64,000 bases of DNA from Chryseobacterium salivictor (GCF_004359195.1 NZ_CP037954.1:682001-746000); one strand, 5' to 3'; shown: positions 32,866-42,178, numbered from the stretch's first letter. The notes: generated by a model from the sequence alone, not told the origin. Made by a program: numbers and translations.

Positions 32866-34445
32866 TCAAAAGAATAAGCTTTTTAATAGGAATTTTTCTG
32901 TTCGCTTTTTTTTCTGGGCAGAAAAAAGAACAACTTCAAAAGCAAAATGCTGAACTTAAAAAACAAATTTCGACCATCAATGCCAATCTGGCTAAAACCC
33001 AACAACAATCAAAACTTTCTGTCGCTTACCTAAACGAAGTCGAAAAGAAAATTGGCCTTCGCGAAAAGGTATATACCAATACGCAAAAGGAAAAACGATT
33101 GATTGAGGACGAAATTTACCTGCGCCAATTAGAAATCAACCGCCAAAACCGGGAACTTGCGGTCCTGAGAAAAAACTATGCGGAAGTTCTCGTTAAAGCC
33201 TATAAAAATAAAGGTGCACAAAATAAAGTAACTTTTATTTTATCCTCTAAAAATTTAGGCGAAGCACTCAGAAGAATTCAATATTTAAAAGATTACTCGG
33301 ATTATCAGGATAAAAAAGCGGCAGAAATTTCCACCGCGGCAAAAGTTCTGCAGGAAAACATCACCTTGAAACAGAAATCTGTAAAGGACAAAGAAATGAT
33401 TCTTACCAATCAGCAAAAGGATTTGTTGACCATTGAAGCTGAGAAAAAAACAAAACAGTCGCTCTTAGAAGAATTTAAGAAAAACGAAGTTCAACTTACC
33501 AATGAGCTGAAACAAAAGCAGGCAGAATCTAAACAGCTGGAAGGTCAAATCCGATCAATTATTGCTGATGAGATAAGAATTGCAAAAGCAAAAGAAGAGG
33601 AAAACAGAAAGGCAGAAGCTGAAAAAATACGGGTGGCAAAAATCGCTGCTGAAAGAGAAAAAGCAAAAATAGAAGCGGAGAACAAAGCGCGAATGGAAGC
33701 CTTGGCTTTAGAAAAAAAGAAAGCAGACGATGAAGCAAGAAAACTGAAAGAAATCTCTGAAAGAAAAGCAGCAGACGAAGCCGAAAAAGCAAAACTAGCC
33801 GCTTTGGCAGATGCAAAAAAGACAGAGGATTCTAAAAAAGCAGCAGAAGCCGAAAAAGCGGAAGCAAGAAGACTGGCTGCCGCAAAAGACGCTGCCGAAG
33901 CTGCCGCAAATGCAAAAGCCGCTGCCGACAGAGCATCTACTGCCCGGGCAGCAGAAGCGACAATGGTGAAGAAAAACGATGATGAAAAGAAAGCGGCAGA
34001 AACAAAAGTAATGACGAATTATGGCGTTACAGCAGCGATCGGAAATAACTTTGCCGCGAACCGCGGAAAAATGGGAATGCCCGCCTATGGCACCATCACC
34101 CACCGTTTCGGAAGACAGCCTCACCCGGTTTTCAAAAATATTGTTGAGGAAAACAACGGTATTAAAATTGCGGTATCAAAAGGAACAGTTGCAAAATGCG
34201 TTGCTCCCGGAACCGTTTCCCGTGTGGTTGCATCTGCAGACGGTTCCAAAACCGTCATTGTAAAACATGGTGATTACTTTACAATCTATGCAAACCTCTC
34301 CAGCACAATGGCATCGGCAAACCAGCAGGTCTCAGCAGGAACATCTATAGGGTTAATCGGCGAAGATTTCGACGGCAGTTATACCTTAGATTTCCAGATC
34401 TGGAATGGCAGCAGTCCGGTTGATCCATTAGGTTGGGTGAATTAA
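32862..34445 (+). CDS. EnvC-like murein hydrolase activator (coiled coil plus degenerate LytM domain)
   Basis: The 527-residue protein has a signal peptide (about 1-20), a long coiled coil rich in Lys, Glu and Ala (about 20-375) and a C-terminal M23/LytM domain (about 395-527). In an active LytM enzyme the metal ligands occur as HxxxD and HxH. Here the corresponding sites read NNGIKI (about 431-436) and IYANLS (about 475), so ligands are missing while the fold-supporting GTVSRV and HGDYF remain. This matches E. coli EnvC, which activates amidases without cutting peptidoglycan. The partner amidase is not in the window. Confidence 0.88.
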   Translation: MIKRISFLIGIFLFAFFSGQKKEQLQKQNAELKKQISTINANLAKTQQQSKLSVAYLNEVEKKIGLREKVYTNTQKEKRLIEDEIYLRQLEINRQNRELAVLRKNYAEVLVKAYKNKGAQNKVTFILSSKNLGEALRRIQYLKDYSDYQDKKAAEISTAAKVLQENITLKQKSVKDKEMILTNQQKDLLTIEAEKKTKQSLLEEFKKNEVQLTNELKQKQAESKQLEGQIRSIIADEIRIAKAKEEENRKAEAEKIRVAKIAAEREKAKIEAENKARMEALALEKKKADDEARKLKEISERKAADEAEKAKLAALADAKKTEDSKKAAEAEKAEARRLAAAKDAAEAAANAKAAADRASTARAAEATMVKKNDDEKKAAETKVMTNYGVTAAIGNNFAANRGKMGMPAYGTITHRFGRQPHPVFKNIVEENNGIKIAVSKGTVAKCVAPGTVSRVVASADGSKTVIVKHGDYFTIYANLSSTMASANQQVSAGTSIGLIGEDFDGSYTLDFQIWNGSSPVDPLGWVN

Positions 34446-34463
34446 AAAAATAATATAACTTTG
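34433..34463 (+). promoter_or_regulatory. Promoter before tatA
   Basis: TTG (34433-34435), 20 bases and TAACTTTG (34456-34463) match the Bacteroidetes consensus. The ATG of tatA follows 17 bases later. The -33 part lies inside the EnvC-like coding region. Confidence 0.6.
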
Positions 34464-34479
34464 TACAAAATTTTAAAAA

Positions 34480-34686
34480 ATGAATACACTTACAATATTG
34501 GCACTTTCCTGGCAACATTTATTAATCGTCGGAATCATTATTTTGGTTTTTTTCGGTGGTAAAAAAATCCCGGAAATGATGAGAGGATTAGGTTCTGGTA
34601 TCAAAGAATTTAAAGATGCTGTGAAAGAAGAGGACTCTAAAAAAACTGAAGAACCAAAAAGCAACTCCAGCTCTACGACCCCTTAA
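34480..34686 (+). CDS. tatA: Sec-independent protein translocase TatA
   Basis: The 68-residue protein has an N-terminal transmembrane helix (HLLIVGIIILVFFGG), the FFGGKKIPEMM hinge typical of TatA/E, an amphipathic helix (RGLGSGIKEFKDAV) and a charged tail. TatA oligomers form the pore through which TatC-bound folded proteins with twin-arginine signals cross the inner membrane. tatC is not nearby. The gene lies in a plus-strand group with EnvC-like and DUF4254 genes, has its own promoter, and precedes DUF4254 by 11 bases. Confidence 0.95.
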   Translation: MNTLTILALSWQHLLIVGIIILVFFGGKKIPEMMRGLGSGIKEFKDAVKEEDSKKTEEPKSNSSSTTP

Positions 34687-34697
34687 ATTAGATTTTA

Positions 34698-35318
34698 ATG
34701 ATTTTTACAGAAACTGCGTGGAAGGTCTTCAACCAATCGATAATTGACTATCACATTACTGATAATGTAGACACTCCAGTAAATAATCCCTATTCAAAAG
34801 ATAGTTTGGAACATCTTTTGTATGCAAAGAATTGGATTGATACCGTTCAATGGCATTTGGAAGACATAATTCGTGATGAAAACATCGATCCAACTGAAGC
34901 TTTAAAATTAAAGAGAACAATAGACGATTCCAATCAGAAAAGAACTGATTTGGTGGAGTATATCGACAGTTGGTTTCTAGAGAAGTATAAGAATATTTTA
35001 CCAAATGTCGACGCTAAAATTAATTCGGAGACTCCTGCCTGGGCAGTAGATCGCCTGTCTATTTTAGCATTAAAAGTCTATCACATGAAACTTGAAGCTC
35101 AACGTGAGTCCGCAAGTGATGAGCACAGAAAAAATTGCTCCGTAAAATTAAACACTTTACTGGAACAGCAAGAAGATCTTTCTGAAGCAATTGACCAATT
35201 GCTTTTTGATATAGAGAACGGCAATATTAAGATGAAAGTGTATAAACAAATGAAAATGTACAATGATGAAAGTCTTAATCCGATCCTTTATCAAAATGTA
35301 AAAAAATGTGTAAACTGA
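34698..35318 (+). CDS. DUF4254 family protein
   Basis: The 206-residue protein is predicted to be helical and cytoplasmic, with no signal peptide. Residues 40-75 (KDSLEHLLYAKNWIDTVQWHLED) and the run TLLEQQEDLSEAIDQLLFDIENG match DUF4254, a Bacteroidetes family of unknown function that often neighbours glycosyltransferase and envelope genes. The last 13 bases overlap the following lipoprotein gene in another frame, so the pair is likely to be translated together. No enzymatic motif is visible. Confidence 0.85.
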   Translation: MIFTETAWKVFNQSIIDYHITDNVDTPVNNPYSKDSLEHLLYAKNWIDTVQWHLEDIIRDENIDPTEALKLKRTIDDSNQKRTDLVEYIDSWFLEKYKNILPNVDAKINSETPAWAVDRLSILALKVYHMKLEAQRESASDEHRKNCSVKLNTLLEQQEDLSEAIDQLLFDIENGNIKMKVYKQMKMYNDESLNPILYQNVKKCVN

Positions 35319-35761
35319 ACTTTGGCTACATTATATTATTAATGCTCGCTTTATCCTGTTCTGCGGAGAAGATCAATCTTTCCCCAATTGGCGCAGTGAG
35401 TGTTCAGGAAGAAATGTACTCTTACGGTGACAGAAAAAATCTCATCGTTTATTCAGCTGAAATTACCAATCTGATCGCATCATTTCCTAAGTTTAGAAAT
35501 GAGACCGTAAACGCTGAAGTAGCGAAACTCAAATATTATCTAAAAGATTATATCGGTGCTATGGATGCCTATAATATCAACGGACGAAACAACGCGCACC
35601 GCAATTTCGAAAAATCGTACAAAAACCTTCAGATTCTCAGGAAATATTTGAATAAGGACGATGATCAGATTCTCAACCGATACCTGGTAAGAATTAAAAC
35701 CAATATGACTTTTCTGGAAAGCAACATTTCAAAAGATTCCACCTCGAAGCCCTCAAAATAG
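35306..35761 (+). CDS. Lipoprotein of unknown function
   Basis: The 151-residue protein starts MCKLNFGYIILLMLALSC, with lipobox ALSC (Cys18). The mature part looks helical, with INGRNNAHRNFEKSYKNLQILRKYLN and a lysine- and serine-rich end. I do not recognise a family. The ATG at 35306 lies inside the end of the DUF4254 gene (13-bp overlap), so expression depends on that gene. Its place between DUF4254 and ribA suggests an envelope role, without further detail. Confidence 0.75.
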   Translation: MCKLNFGYIILLMLALSCSAEKINLSPIGAVSVQEEMYSYGDRKNLIVYSAEITNLIASFPKFRNETVNAEVAKLKYYLKDYIGAMDAYNINGRNNAHRNFEKSYKNLQILRKYLNKDDDQILNRYLVRIKTNMTFLESNISKDSTSKPSK

Positions 35762-35772
35762 CAACAAACTCC

Positions 35773-36375
35773 ATGTTAAAAATTCAAGCAGAATCAAACG
35801 TTCCGACAGAGTACGGGGAATTTCGTATGATTGCATTTTCTGAATCTGACCAAGATTGGATGCCTCATATGGCAATTATTGCTAAAAACACCGATTTTAC
35901 AAAACCGATTAATGTACGTTTTCATTCTGAATGTATTACCGGCGAAGTCTTTCATTCCAAGAAATGTGAGTGCGGCCAACAACTTGATGCGGCAATGAAT
36001 TTCATGCACAAAAACGGCGGGATTATCATCTATTTAAGACAGGAAGGAAGAAACATCGGCATCATCAATAAACTGAAAGCTTATGCTTTACAGGAAAAGG
36101 GTTTCGATACGGTAGAAGCCAACTTAGAACTTGGTCTTCCTGCTGATGACAGAAATTTTGGTGTTGCAATAGAAATTTTAAAGATTCTAAATGTTAAGGA
36201 AATTAATCTATTAACGAATAATCCGCAAAAATTAAAATTTGTAACGGACAGCAGCATCCGCCTGAATAAAAGAATTCCTTTGCAGATGGACTCTACAAAG
36301 GAAAGTGAAGCTTATTTGAAAACTAAAAAGGATTATTTCGGTCATCTTCTGGATGACGAAAATAGCGCTCATTAA
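35773..36375 (+). CDS. ribA: GTP cyclohydrolase II
   Basis: RibA opens the imidazole ring of GTP and releases formate and pyrophosphate, the first step of riboflavin synthesis. The 200-residue protein has the zinc site SECITGEVFHSKKCECGQQ, with Cys54, Cys65 and Cys67, the same positions as in E. coli RibA. It also has YLRQEGRNIG, and LLTNNPQKL for nucleotide binding. It is a stand-alone form with no fused dihydroxybutanone-phosphate synthase domain. The gene ends four bases before the convergent purine nucleoside phosphorylase gene. Confidence 0.96.
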   Translation: MLKIQAESNVPTEYGEFRMIAFSESDQDWMPHMAIIAKNTDFTKPINVRFHSECITGEVFHSKKCECGQQLDAAMNFMHKNGGIIIYLRQEGRNIGIINKLKAYALQEKGFDTVEANLELGLPADDRNFGVAIEILKILNVKEINLLTNNPQKLKFVTDSSIRLNKRIPLQMDSTKESEAYLKTKKDYFGHLLDDENSAH

Positions 36376-36379
36376 TTCT

Positions 36380-37087
36380 TTACATTTTAATAGCTGTTTC
36401 TAAAGCCAACTCAATCATTGGCGTCAATGCTGTTTCCCGCTGATCGGCAGAAATCTGATCTCCTGTAGGAATCACATCTGAAACCGTGAGAATCGTTGCC
36501 GCATTTTTCCCCAAATACTGTGCATTAGCGAAAAGTGCAAAAGCTTCCATTTCTACTGCCGTACAGTTATATTTTGTAGCAATCTCCGGAAGTGCCAGAT
36601 TTTTTCTGTAGAAAATATCACTGGTATGAATATTTGTTGCTTTTAAATTTAAAGCTAATTCTTTCGCAGAATCATTGATTAACCCGAAAGTGTTTCCTTG
36701 GTGAGACAACAAATCCTCTTCAATTTCCCAGGCAAACTTTGCATAAGTAGATTCGCTTGCCGCATGTTCAACATTTAACAGATCGTAAACTTTCAAATCG
36801 GTAGTATATGCACCGCAGGTTCCAATTCTGATAATCGTATCGACATCAAATTCTGTAAACAGCTCGTAGGAATAAATCCCGATGCTTGGGATTCCCATAC
36901 CACTAGCTCCCACGGAAACTTCTTTCCCTTTGTAAAGTCCTGTGAAATAAAAAACATTTCTGGTTTTACTTACCAATTTCACATCCGTTAAGAAATTATC
37001 GGCGATGTATTTTGCTCTTAAAGGATCACCTGGCTGTAAAACCGTTTTAGCAATTTCTCCTTTTTTGGCTGCAATGTGAACACTCAT
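36380..37087 (-). CDS. deoD: Purine nucleoside phosphorylase, DeoD type
   Basis: The enzyme cleaves purine (deoxy)nucleosides with phosphate to base and pentose-1-phosphate. The 235-residue hexameric-type protein shows MSVHIAAKKGEIAKTVLQPGDPLRAKYIAD, GMGIPSIGIYSYELF, the phosphate-binding RIGTCGAY and the substrate-binding AVEMEAFALFA, with the catalytic Asp in TVSDVIPTGD. All motifs are complete. It is likely to be monocistronic, with a short 5' region. The partly matching Lys/His spacing excludes the trimeric PunA type. Confidence 0.95.
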   Translation of the reverse strand: MSVHIAAKKGEIAKTVLQPGDPLRAKYIADNFLTDVKLVSKTRNVFYFTGLYKGKEVSVGASGMGIPSIGIYSYELFTEFDVDTIIRIGTCGAYTTDLKVYDLLNVEHAASESTYAKFAWEIEEDLLSHQGNTFGLINDSAKELALNLKATNIHTSDIFYRKNLALPEIATKYNCTAVEMEAFALFANAQYLGKNAATILTVSDVIPTGDQISADQRETALTPMIELALETAIKM

Positions 37088-37189
37088 TATTTATCTGTTT
37101 TTGATTAATTATTAAAGTGATAAAGTTACTAAAAAATCACCGATTACAGAATCGAAACCGGTACTTTTAACCTGACTTTTAGCACAAAA

Positions 37190-37211
37190 AACCACAGTAA
37201 AAACTGTGGTT
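37190..37211 (-). terminator. Terminator of the lipoprotein gene at 37236
   Basis: AACCACAGT and ACTGTGGTT form a perfect 9-bp stem with a 4-nt loop, followed on the minus strand by a T-run, 24 bases after the stop. Confidence 0.88.
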
Positions 37212-37235
37212 CATGTTTATTTTAAAGATTAAAAT

Positions 37236-37754
37236 TTACAGGTTCTTTACTTTAGAATCATCAATTTTAAAATAAGTAATCACACTGTTATAGTCCGAAT
37301 AATCTACATTAGCATTTTTTGCACCTGAAGAAGCAGGCACTAAAACCACTCTGAAAGTCTGAGTGTTCAAATATTGAGGAGTTGTAGAAATGTCATAATT
37401 TCCGCTGGCATAAATCATTATATCATTTTTGGTAAAGTCAAAATCATAATCCAATTCATTGCCGTTATTTAAATAAAGTGTTCTTGGAATAGACTGCCAA
37501 ACCGGAGAGCCATCTGAAGCAGTTCCTGTTTTTCTGTAAATCAACACAACATCTGTATTATACAAAGGTTTTGTAAATGACCTGCTGATGAAATATCCAT
37601 CCTGAGCATTATACGAAAAATTCACATTATTAATATCCAGTACTACCGAATAAGTATCGTTGTCATTGACTAATACGTCATCGTTTCTGTTGTCACAGCT
37701 AATCGCTATTATTCCGAACATTGCAATCAGCATTAGGGTGAAGTATTTTTTCAT
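37236..37754 (-). CDS. Predicted lipoprotein of unknown function
   Basis: The 172-residue protein begins MKKYFTLMLIAMFGIIAISC, with the lipid-attachment Cys20, and then a beta-rich sequence (YSVVLDINNVNFSYNAQDGYFISRSF; RTLYLNNGNELDYDFDF; TQTFRVVLVPASS). I see no catalytic motif. It is typical of small Bacteroidetes outer-membrane lipoproteins of unknown role. It is a one-gene unit with a strong terminator. The GH3 gene (37864) runs divergently, with 109 bp between, so the two genes share a promoter region. Confidence 0.8.
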   Translation of the reverse strand: MKKYFTLMLIAMFGIIAISCDNRNDDVLVNDNDTYSVVLDINNVNFSYNAQDGYFISRSFTKPLYNTDVVLIYRKTGTASDGSPVWQSIPRTLYLNNGNELDYDFDFTKNDIMIYASGNYDISTTPQYLNTQTFRVVLVPASSGAKNANVDYSDYNSVITYFKIDDSKVKNL

Positions 37755-37835
37755 TTTAAAAAAGATTAAAGATTATTATGTTTGGTCAGTCAATTTGTAT
37801 GCCATTAGGAAATACGTTTTAAAAATTAAAAATTG

Positions 37836-37843
37836 TATTTTTG
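37836..37843 (+). promoter_or_regulatory. -7 box before the GH3 gene
   Basis: TATTTTTG matches TAnnTTTG, 20 bases before the ATG at 37864. It supports this start over a longer upstream frame. Confidence 0.5.
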
Positions 37844-37863
37844 TTTCCATTATTTCTAATAGT

Positions 37864-39594
37864 ATGAAAAACATCAAGATAAAAGCCTCTTTTTTTACAA
37901 CTGCATTCCTATGCTTTAATTTCATTGCAAATGCGCAATATCATCCCAAGAATATTTCACCGGCAGAAACCCAAAAAGCGAATCAATGGGTAGAAAAAAC
38001 CTACCAAACGCTCTCTCAGGACGAAAAACTGGGACAGCTTTTTATTGTTGCATTGTATACCAATAAAGGAGAAGATTATATCAATAACGTGAGAAATATC
38101 GTCGTGAATGATAAAATCGGTGGGTTGATTCTGATGCAGGATGACGCCGCACGGGAAATTAATTTGGTGAATGAATTCCAGCAAAAAGCAAAAATCCCTC
38201 TGATGATTGGGATGGATGCAGAATGGGGCGTTTATCAAAGAATTGCTGCTGCACACAAATTCCCTTGGGCATTGACACTCGGAGCAATTCAGGACAAAAA
38301 TCTCATTACAGAAATGGCGGCAAAAATCGCTGAAGACTGCAAAAGAATGGGCGTCAACTGGGATTTCGCACCGGTTGTGGACGTGAATACCAATCCCAAT
38401 AATCCGATCATCGGAAACAGAAGTTTCGGTTCAGAAGTTTCTAATGTGATCAGCTCTGCTTTAGCTTATTCTAACGGATTACAAAATAACAACATCTTAG
38501 CAGCGATCAAACATTTCCCGGGACATGGCGATACCGATCAGGATTCACATCTGGATCTTCCCGTCGTTTCTCATTCTCTGAAAAGATTAAATGAGGTAGA
38601 ACTCGCTCCCTTTAAAGCGCTGATGGATAAAGGAATTGGCGGCGTTATGGTCGCTCATCTTTACGTTCCTGCCTTCGAAAAAAAGGAAGGAGTTCCCGCC
38701 TCTATATCCAAAAATATCATCACCGGTGTTTTAAAAGAACAATTGGGCTACAAAGGTTTAATTATTACTGACGCGTTAAATATGGGTGCGGTTGCAAGCA
38801 GATTTAAAGCCGGCGAATTAGACGCATTGGCGTTCGAAGCAGGGAATGATATTATGCTGTTTTCTCAGGATGTGGCCACTGGAAAAAAACTGATTCAGCA
38901 GGCGATTGACAAAGGGCAAATCCCACAGCAGAGAGTTGAAGAAAGTGTAAAGAAAATTTTACTGACAAAATATTACCTTGGTTTAACCCAATATACACCG
39001 GGAAATCCGGCAAACATTAATGAAGATTTAAATAATTCCACGCATTCAGAAATCGTTCAGAAAATGTACGCAAATGCACTGACTTTAATTAAAGATGATA
39101 AAAAAATGCTGCCGCTGAACTGCAAGGAAACGTATTATTATGTTCCTTTAGAAGAAGCTCCGTACCAGACTTTTCTGGATCAGTTAAATTTAAACAATAC
39201 CATCATTGTAAAAAAAGCTTCGGAAATTTCTACAATTCCTGCCAATTCCAAAGTAATTGTAGGCTTTCATAAAGACAACTCGTCGGCTTACAAACCTTAT
39301 CTAATATCTGCAGAAAGCAAAAAAATTCTGGGTGATTTAAGTAAAAATCAAAACGTAATCTTAAATGTTTTCGGTTCTGCTTATGCTTTAAGAGATGTTG
39401 AAATTTCCAGTGTTTCTACAGTTTTGGTTTCTTATGAAAACAATGATGATTCGATGATTGCGACTGCAAAAGCGTTTTCGGGACAAACGAAAATATGGGG
39501 GAAACTTCCGGTTTTGGTGAATGAGCGTTTAAAAGCAGGAATAGGTTTAGAACTCAATTCCTCTTCCAGAATCGACTTGCCTTTAAAAAATTAA
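37864..39594 (+). CDS. Glycoside hydrolase family 3 (beta-N-acetylhexosaminidase type)
   Basis: From ATG 37864 the protein has 576 residues and a signal peptide (about 1-24, ending IANAQ). It carries the NagZ-like KHFPGHGDTDQDSH (216-229), with the catalytic His-Asp pair, and the nucleophile Asp303 in LIITDALNMGAV. The C-terminal part from about 380 is an accessory domain. Such enzymes release beta-linked GlcNAc from peptidoglycan or glycans; the signal peptide points to the periplasm rather than the cytoplasm. Longer flavobacterial relatives carry a fused beta-lactamase-type domain, which is absent here. The frame is open upstream to 37660 but without a signal peptide. Confidence 0.9.
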   Translation: MKNIKIKASFFTTAFLCFNFIANAQYHPKNISPAETQKANQWVEKTYQTLSQDEKLGQLFIVALYTNKGEDYINNVRNIVVNDKIGGLILMQDDAAREINLVNEFQQKAKIPLMIGMDAEWGVYQRIAAAHKFPWALTLGAIQDKNLITEMAAKIAEDCKRMGVNWDFAPVVDVNTNPNNPIIGNRSFGSEVSNVISSALAYSNGLQNNNILAAIKHFPGHGDTDQDSHLDLPVVSHSLKRLNEVELAPFKALMDKGIGGVMVAHLYVPAFEKKEGVPASISKNIITGVLKEQLGYKGLIITDALNMGAVASRFKAGELDALAFEAGNDIMLFSQDVATGKKLIQQAIDKGQIPQQRVEESVKKILLTKYYLGLTQYTPGNPANINEDLNNSTHSEIVQKMYANALTLIKDDKKMLPLNCKETYYYVPLEEAPYQTFLDQLNLNNTIIVKKASEISTIPANSKVIVGFHKDNSSAYKPYLISAESKKILGDLSKNQNVILNVFGSAYALRDVEISSVSTVLVSYENNDDSMIATAKAFSGQTKIWGKLPVLVNERLKAGIGLELNSSSRIDLPLKN

Positions 39595-39640
39595 TAAAAA
39601 AACAGAATTGAGTAATTTCAATTTAAAAAAAATAAATAAA

Positions 39641-40774
39641 ATGAAAATCGGAATTCTCTGTTATCCAACTTACGGTGGAAGTGGCATCGTTGCTACAGAA
39701 CTTGGTATGGCGCTCGCTGATAAAGGGTATGAGGTACATTTTATAAGTTCTGCGCTGCCGGCAAGATTAGATATTACCAATCCCAATATTTTTTTCCATA
39801 AAGTAAATGTGCAGACGTATCCGCTTTTTCAATACCAACCGTATGACATTGCGCTTTCGTCGATGATTTACCGCGTGGTGAATTTGTATAAACTGGACTT
39901 ACTGCATGCGCATTACGCAATTCCATATGCATATGCGGCGTTTACCGCCAAACAAATGTTGAAAGAAGAAGGAAAAGACGTTCCTCTGGTTACGACCCTT
40001 CACGGAACGGATATTACGTTGGTAGGTCAGCATCCGAGCTACAAACATGCTGTGGAATTCTCTATCAATCAATCAGATACCATCACAAGCGTTTCCGAAA
40101 GTTTAAAAAAAGATACTTTACAGTTATTTAAAATCACCAAAGAAATCCAGGTAATCACCAATTTTATTGATAATACTGAATTTAAAAAGGACAGTATCTG
40201 CCAGCGCAACCATTTTGCAACGAAAGATGAAAAGATCCTGATTCACGTTTCCAATCTTCGTCCTGTGAAGCGTGTGCAGGATGTTTTACAGATTTTCAAG
40301 AATGTCAACACAAAAATAAAATCAATGCTCATCATTATCGGCGAAGGTCCTGATATGGAGATTGTCAATGAGTTTTTAGAGGATCATCCGGATTTGATTG
40401 GCAAAGTTCGCCTGCTCGGAAAAGTAAATGATTTATATAAAATTCTGCAGCTTTCGGATGTATTTCTACTTCCGTCGGAACAGGAAAGTTTCGGTTTGGC
40501 GGCGCTGGAAGCGATGGCCGCAGAAACGCCGGTGATCAGCTCTAATGCCGGCGGAATCCCCGAAGTGAATATTCAGGGCGAAACCGGTTATCTCACCGAA
40601 ATCGGCAACGTAGAAGCCATGAGCAACTACACTATAAAACTGTTGAGCGACGAAAGTCTTTTGGCTCAAATGAAGAAAAACGCCAAAGAACAAGCTTTAA
40701 GATTTGATCTAAAAAACATTCTGCCCATCTACGAAAAAATGTATGCCGATACGCTGAATCGTTTTAAAATATAG
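39641..40774 (+). CDS. bshA: N-acetyl-alpha-D-glucosaminyl L-malate synthase BshA
   Basis: BshA joins UDP-GlcNAc and L-malate, the first step of bacillithiol synthesis. The 377-residue GT4 enzyme opens MKIGILCYPTYGGSGIVATELG, the BshA signature, and has HAHYAIPYAYAA, TLHGTDITLVG, VSNLRPVKRVQDVL and LPSEQESFGLAALEAM (the E-x7-E site). I chose the ATG at 39641 rather than an in-frame TTG 33 bases upstream, since family proteins begin with KIGI. It is 46 bases after the GH3 gene. BshB1, the deacetylase for the next step, is at 49487-50206; no bshC is in the window. Confidence 0.96.
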   Translation: MKIGILCYPTYGGSGIVATELGMALADKGYEVHFISSALPARLDITNPNIFFHKVNVQTYPLFQYQPYDIALSSMIYRVVNLYKLDLLHAHYAIPYAYAAFTAKQMLKEEGKDVPLVTTLHGTDITLVGQHPSYKHAVEFSINQSDTITSVSESLKKDTLQLFKITKEIQVITNFIDNTEFKKDSICQRNHFATKDEKILIHVSNLRPVKRVQDVLQIFKNVNTKIKSMLIIIGEGPDMEIVNEFLEDHPDLIGKVRLLGKVNDLYKILQLSDVFLLPSEQESFGLAALEAMAAETPVISSNAGGIPEVNIQGETGYLTEIGNVEAMSNYTIKLLSDESLLAQMKKNAKEQALRFDLKNILPIYEKMYADTLNRFKI

Positions 40775-40833
40775 TTATTTCACCTTTTTTATTCAGAATT
40801 TGCTTTGTTACTTTGTAATTAAAGTTTTCTGAT

Positions 40834-42096
40834 ATGAATGAAAAACTGCTTCAATATTTGTGGAATTTCAAAATTTTCAACAGTTTTGATTTTAAAGATG
40901 TGGAAGGAAATGAGCTCGAGATCTTAGATTTCGGCAGGTGGAATTTCGACTCGGGACCGGATTTTCTTTTGGCAAAAATAAAGACGAACGGTTTGGTGAT
41001 CGCAGGAAATATAGAGCTTCATGTAAAATCATCGGACTGGATTTTTCACAAACATTCGGGCAACCCCGAGTTTGAAAACATCATCGCCCACGTCGTTTTC
41101 ATCCATGATGTTGAGATAGAAGAATTCAAAAACAAGAATATTCCGACCCTGGAACTGAAAGACTATATCGATGAAAATGTGTTTTCAAAATATAAAACGC
41201 TGTTACAGGAAACCCAATTTATTCCGTGTGAAACCATTTTTAATTCTAAAAATTTCCCCATTAATTTTCATGAAGAAACTTTACTGAAAAAACTAGATGA
41301 GAAATCGATTGAAATTGAGGAATCATTAAAACAACATCAAAATAATTACGAAGCCATATTATTCCAGCAACTGGTTTACGCTTTTGGTTTAAAAGTAAAT
41401 GCGCTTATTTTCAAACAACTGGCAGAAAGCATCGACTATAAAATTTTCAGTAAAATTCGGCAAAATCAAACGCAGCTGGAAGCTCTTTTCTTCGGAATCT
41501 GCGGCTGGCTCGACAAACCGACTGATGAGCAATCCAAAATTTGGAGACGGGAATTTGAGTTTTTAAAAGTTAAATATCAATTACGCGATTTCTATATTCA
41601 TCCGAAATTTTCAAAACTCCGGCCGCCGAATTTTCCAACAGTCCGGCTTTCGCAACTGGCGTCTCTGTACCATCAAAACCAAAATCTATTTTCAAAACTC
41701 ATTAATGCGAAAAACATCGACGATATTCATCAGCTCTTTCATAAAGTGAAAGCCAGCGAATATTGGGACAACCGGTTTAATTTCGGAAAAATATCGTCTG
41801 TAAACGGCAAGAAAACTTTAACGAAAGATTTCGTTGAATTGGTGCTGATTAATGCCGTTTTACCTTTAAAATATACCTATCATAAAAGCACCGATGAAAA
41901 TATCCCGGATGAAATTCTGACGATCTACCAAAGTATTGCAGCGGAGAAAAACACCATTATCGATCAGTGGAAAACATTAAAAGTAAAACCAAAAAACGCC
42001 CTTGAAACCCAATCTCTTCTTTTTCATCATCGAAACTTCTGCGAGAAAAAAGAGTGTTTACGCTGCAGTATTGGAATTCGGCTAATGAATGCTTAA
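40834..42096 (+). CDS. DUF2851 family protein
   Basis: The 420-residue protein opens MNEKLLQYLWNFKIFNSFDF and contains DFGRWNFDSGPDFLLAKIKTNG, GNIELHVKSSDW and a C-terminal CEKKECLRCSIG cysteine cluster, all hallmarks of DUF2851, found mainly in Bacteroidetes. The Gly-x-Asn-Ile-Glu-x-His-x-x-Ser-x-Asp-Trp core hints at a nuclease-like fold (PD-(D/E)xK-like), and the four closing cysteines could bind metal. Both are inference only. It follows bshA by 59 bases and may share its transcript. Confidence 0.85.
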   Translation: MNEKLLQYLWNFKIFNSFDFKDVEGNELEILDFGRWNFDSGPDFLLAKIKTNGLVIAGNIELHVKSSDWIFHKHSGNPEFENIIAHVVFIHDVEIEEFKNKNIPTLELKDYIDENVFSKYKTLLQETQFIPCETIFNSKNFPINFHEETLLKKLDEKSIEIEESLKQHQNNYEAILFQQLVYAFGLKVNALIFKQLAESIDYKIFSKIRQNQTQLEALFFGICGWLDKPTDEQSKIWRREFEFLKVKYQLRDFYIHPKFSKLRPPNFPTVRLSQLASLYHQNQNLFSKLINAKNIDDIHQLFHKVKASEYWDNRFNFGKISSVNGKKTLTKDFVELVLINAVLPLKYTYHKSTDENIPDEILTIYQSIAAEKNTIIDQWKTLKVKPKNALETQSLLFHHRNFCEKKECLRCSIGIRLMNA

Positions 42097-42170
42097 CCAA
42101 CCTGCAACGCCAACTTCCAAATGCTGATAGAATTCATTCCAAGGATTTCTCTATTGCAGATTTTTAACAG

Positions 42171-42178
42171 TAATTTTG
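42171..42178 (+). promoter_or_regulatory. -7 box before the AspT/YidE transporter gene
   Basis: TAATTTTG matches TAnnTTTG and lies 23 bases before the ATG at 42202. It supports that start over one at 42121. Confidence 0.5.

Noticed and set aside
33559..34124. Minus-strand frames opposite the EnvC-like gene
   Set aside because: They mirror the Lys/Ala/Glu-rich coiled coil on the other strand, with Phe/Leu/Cys-rich translations and no start signals.
37660..39594. GH3 start at 37660
   Set aside because: It would overlap the divergent lipoprotein gene and lack a signal peptide; ATG 37864 gives a proper signal peptide behind a promoter box.
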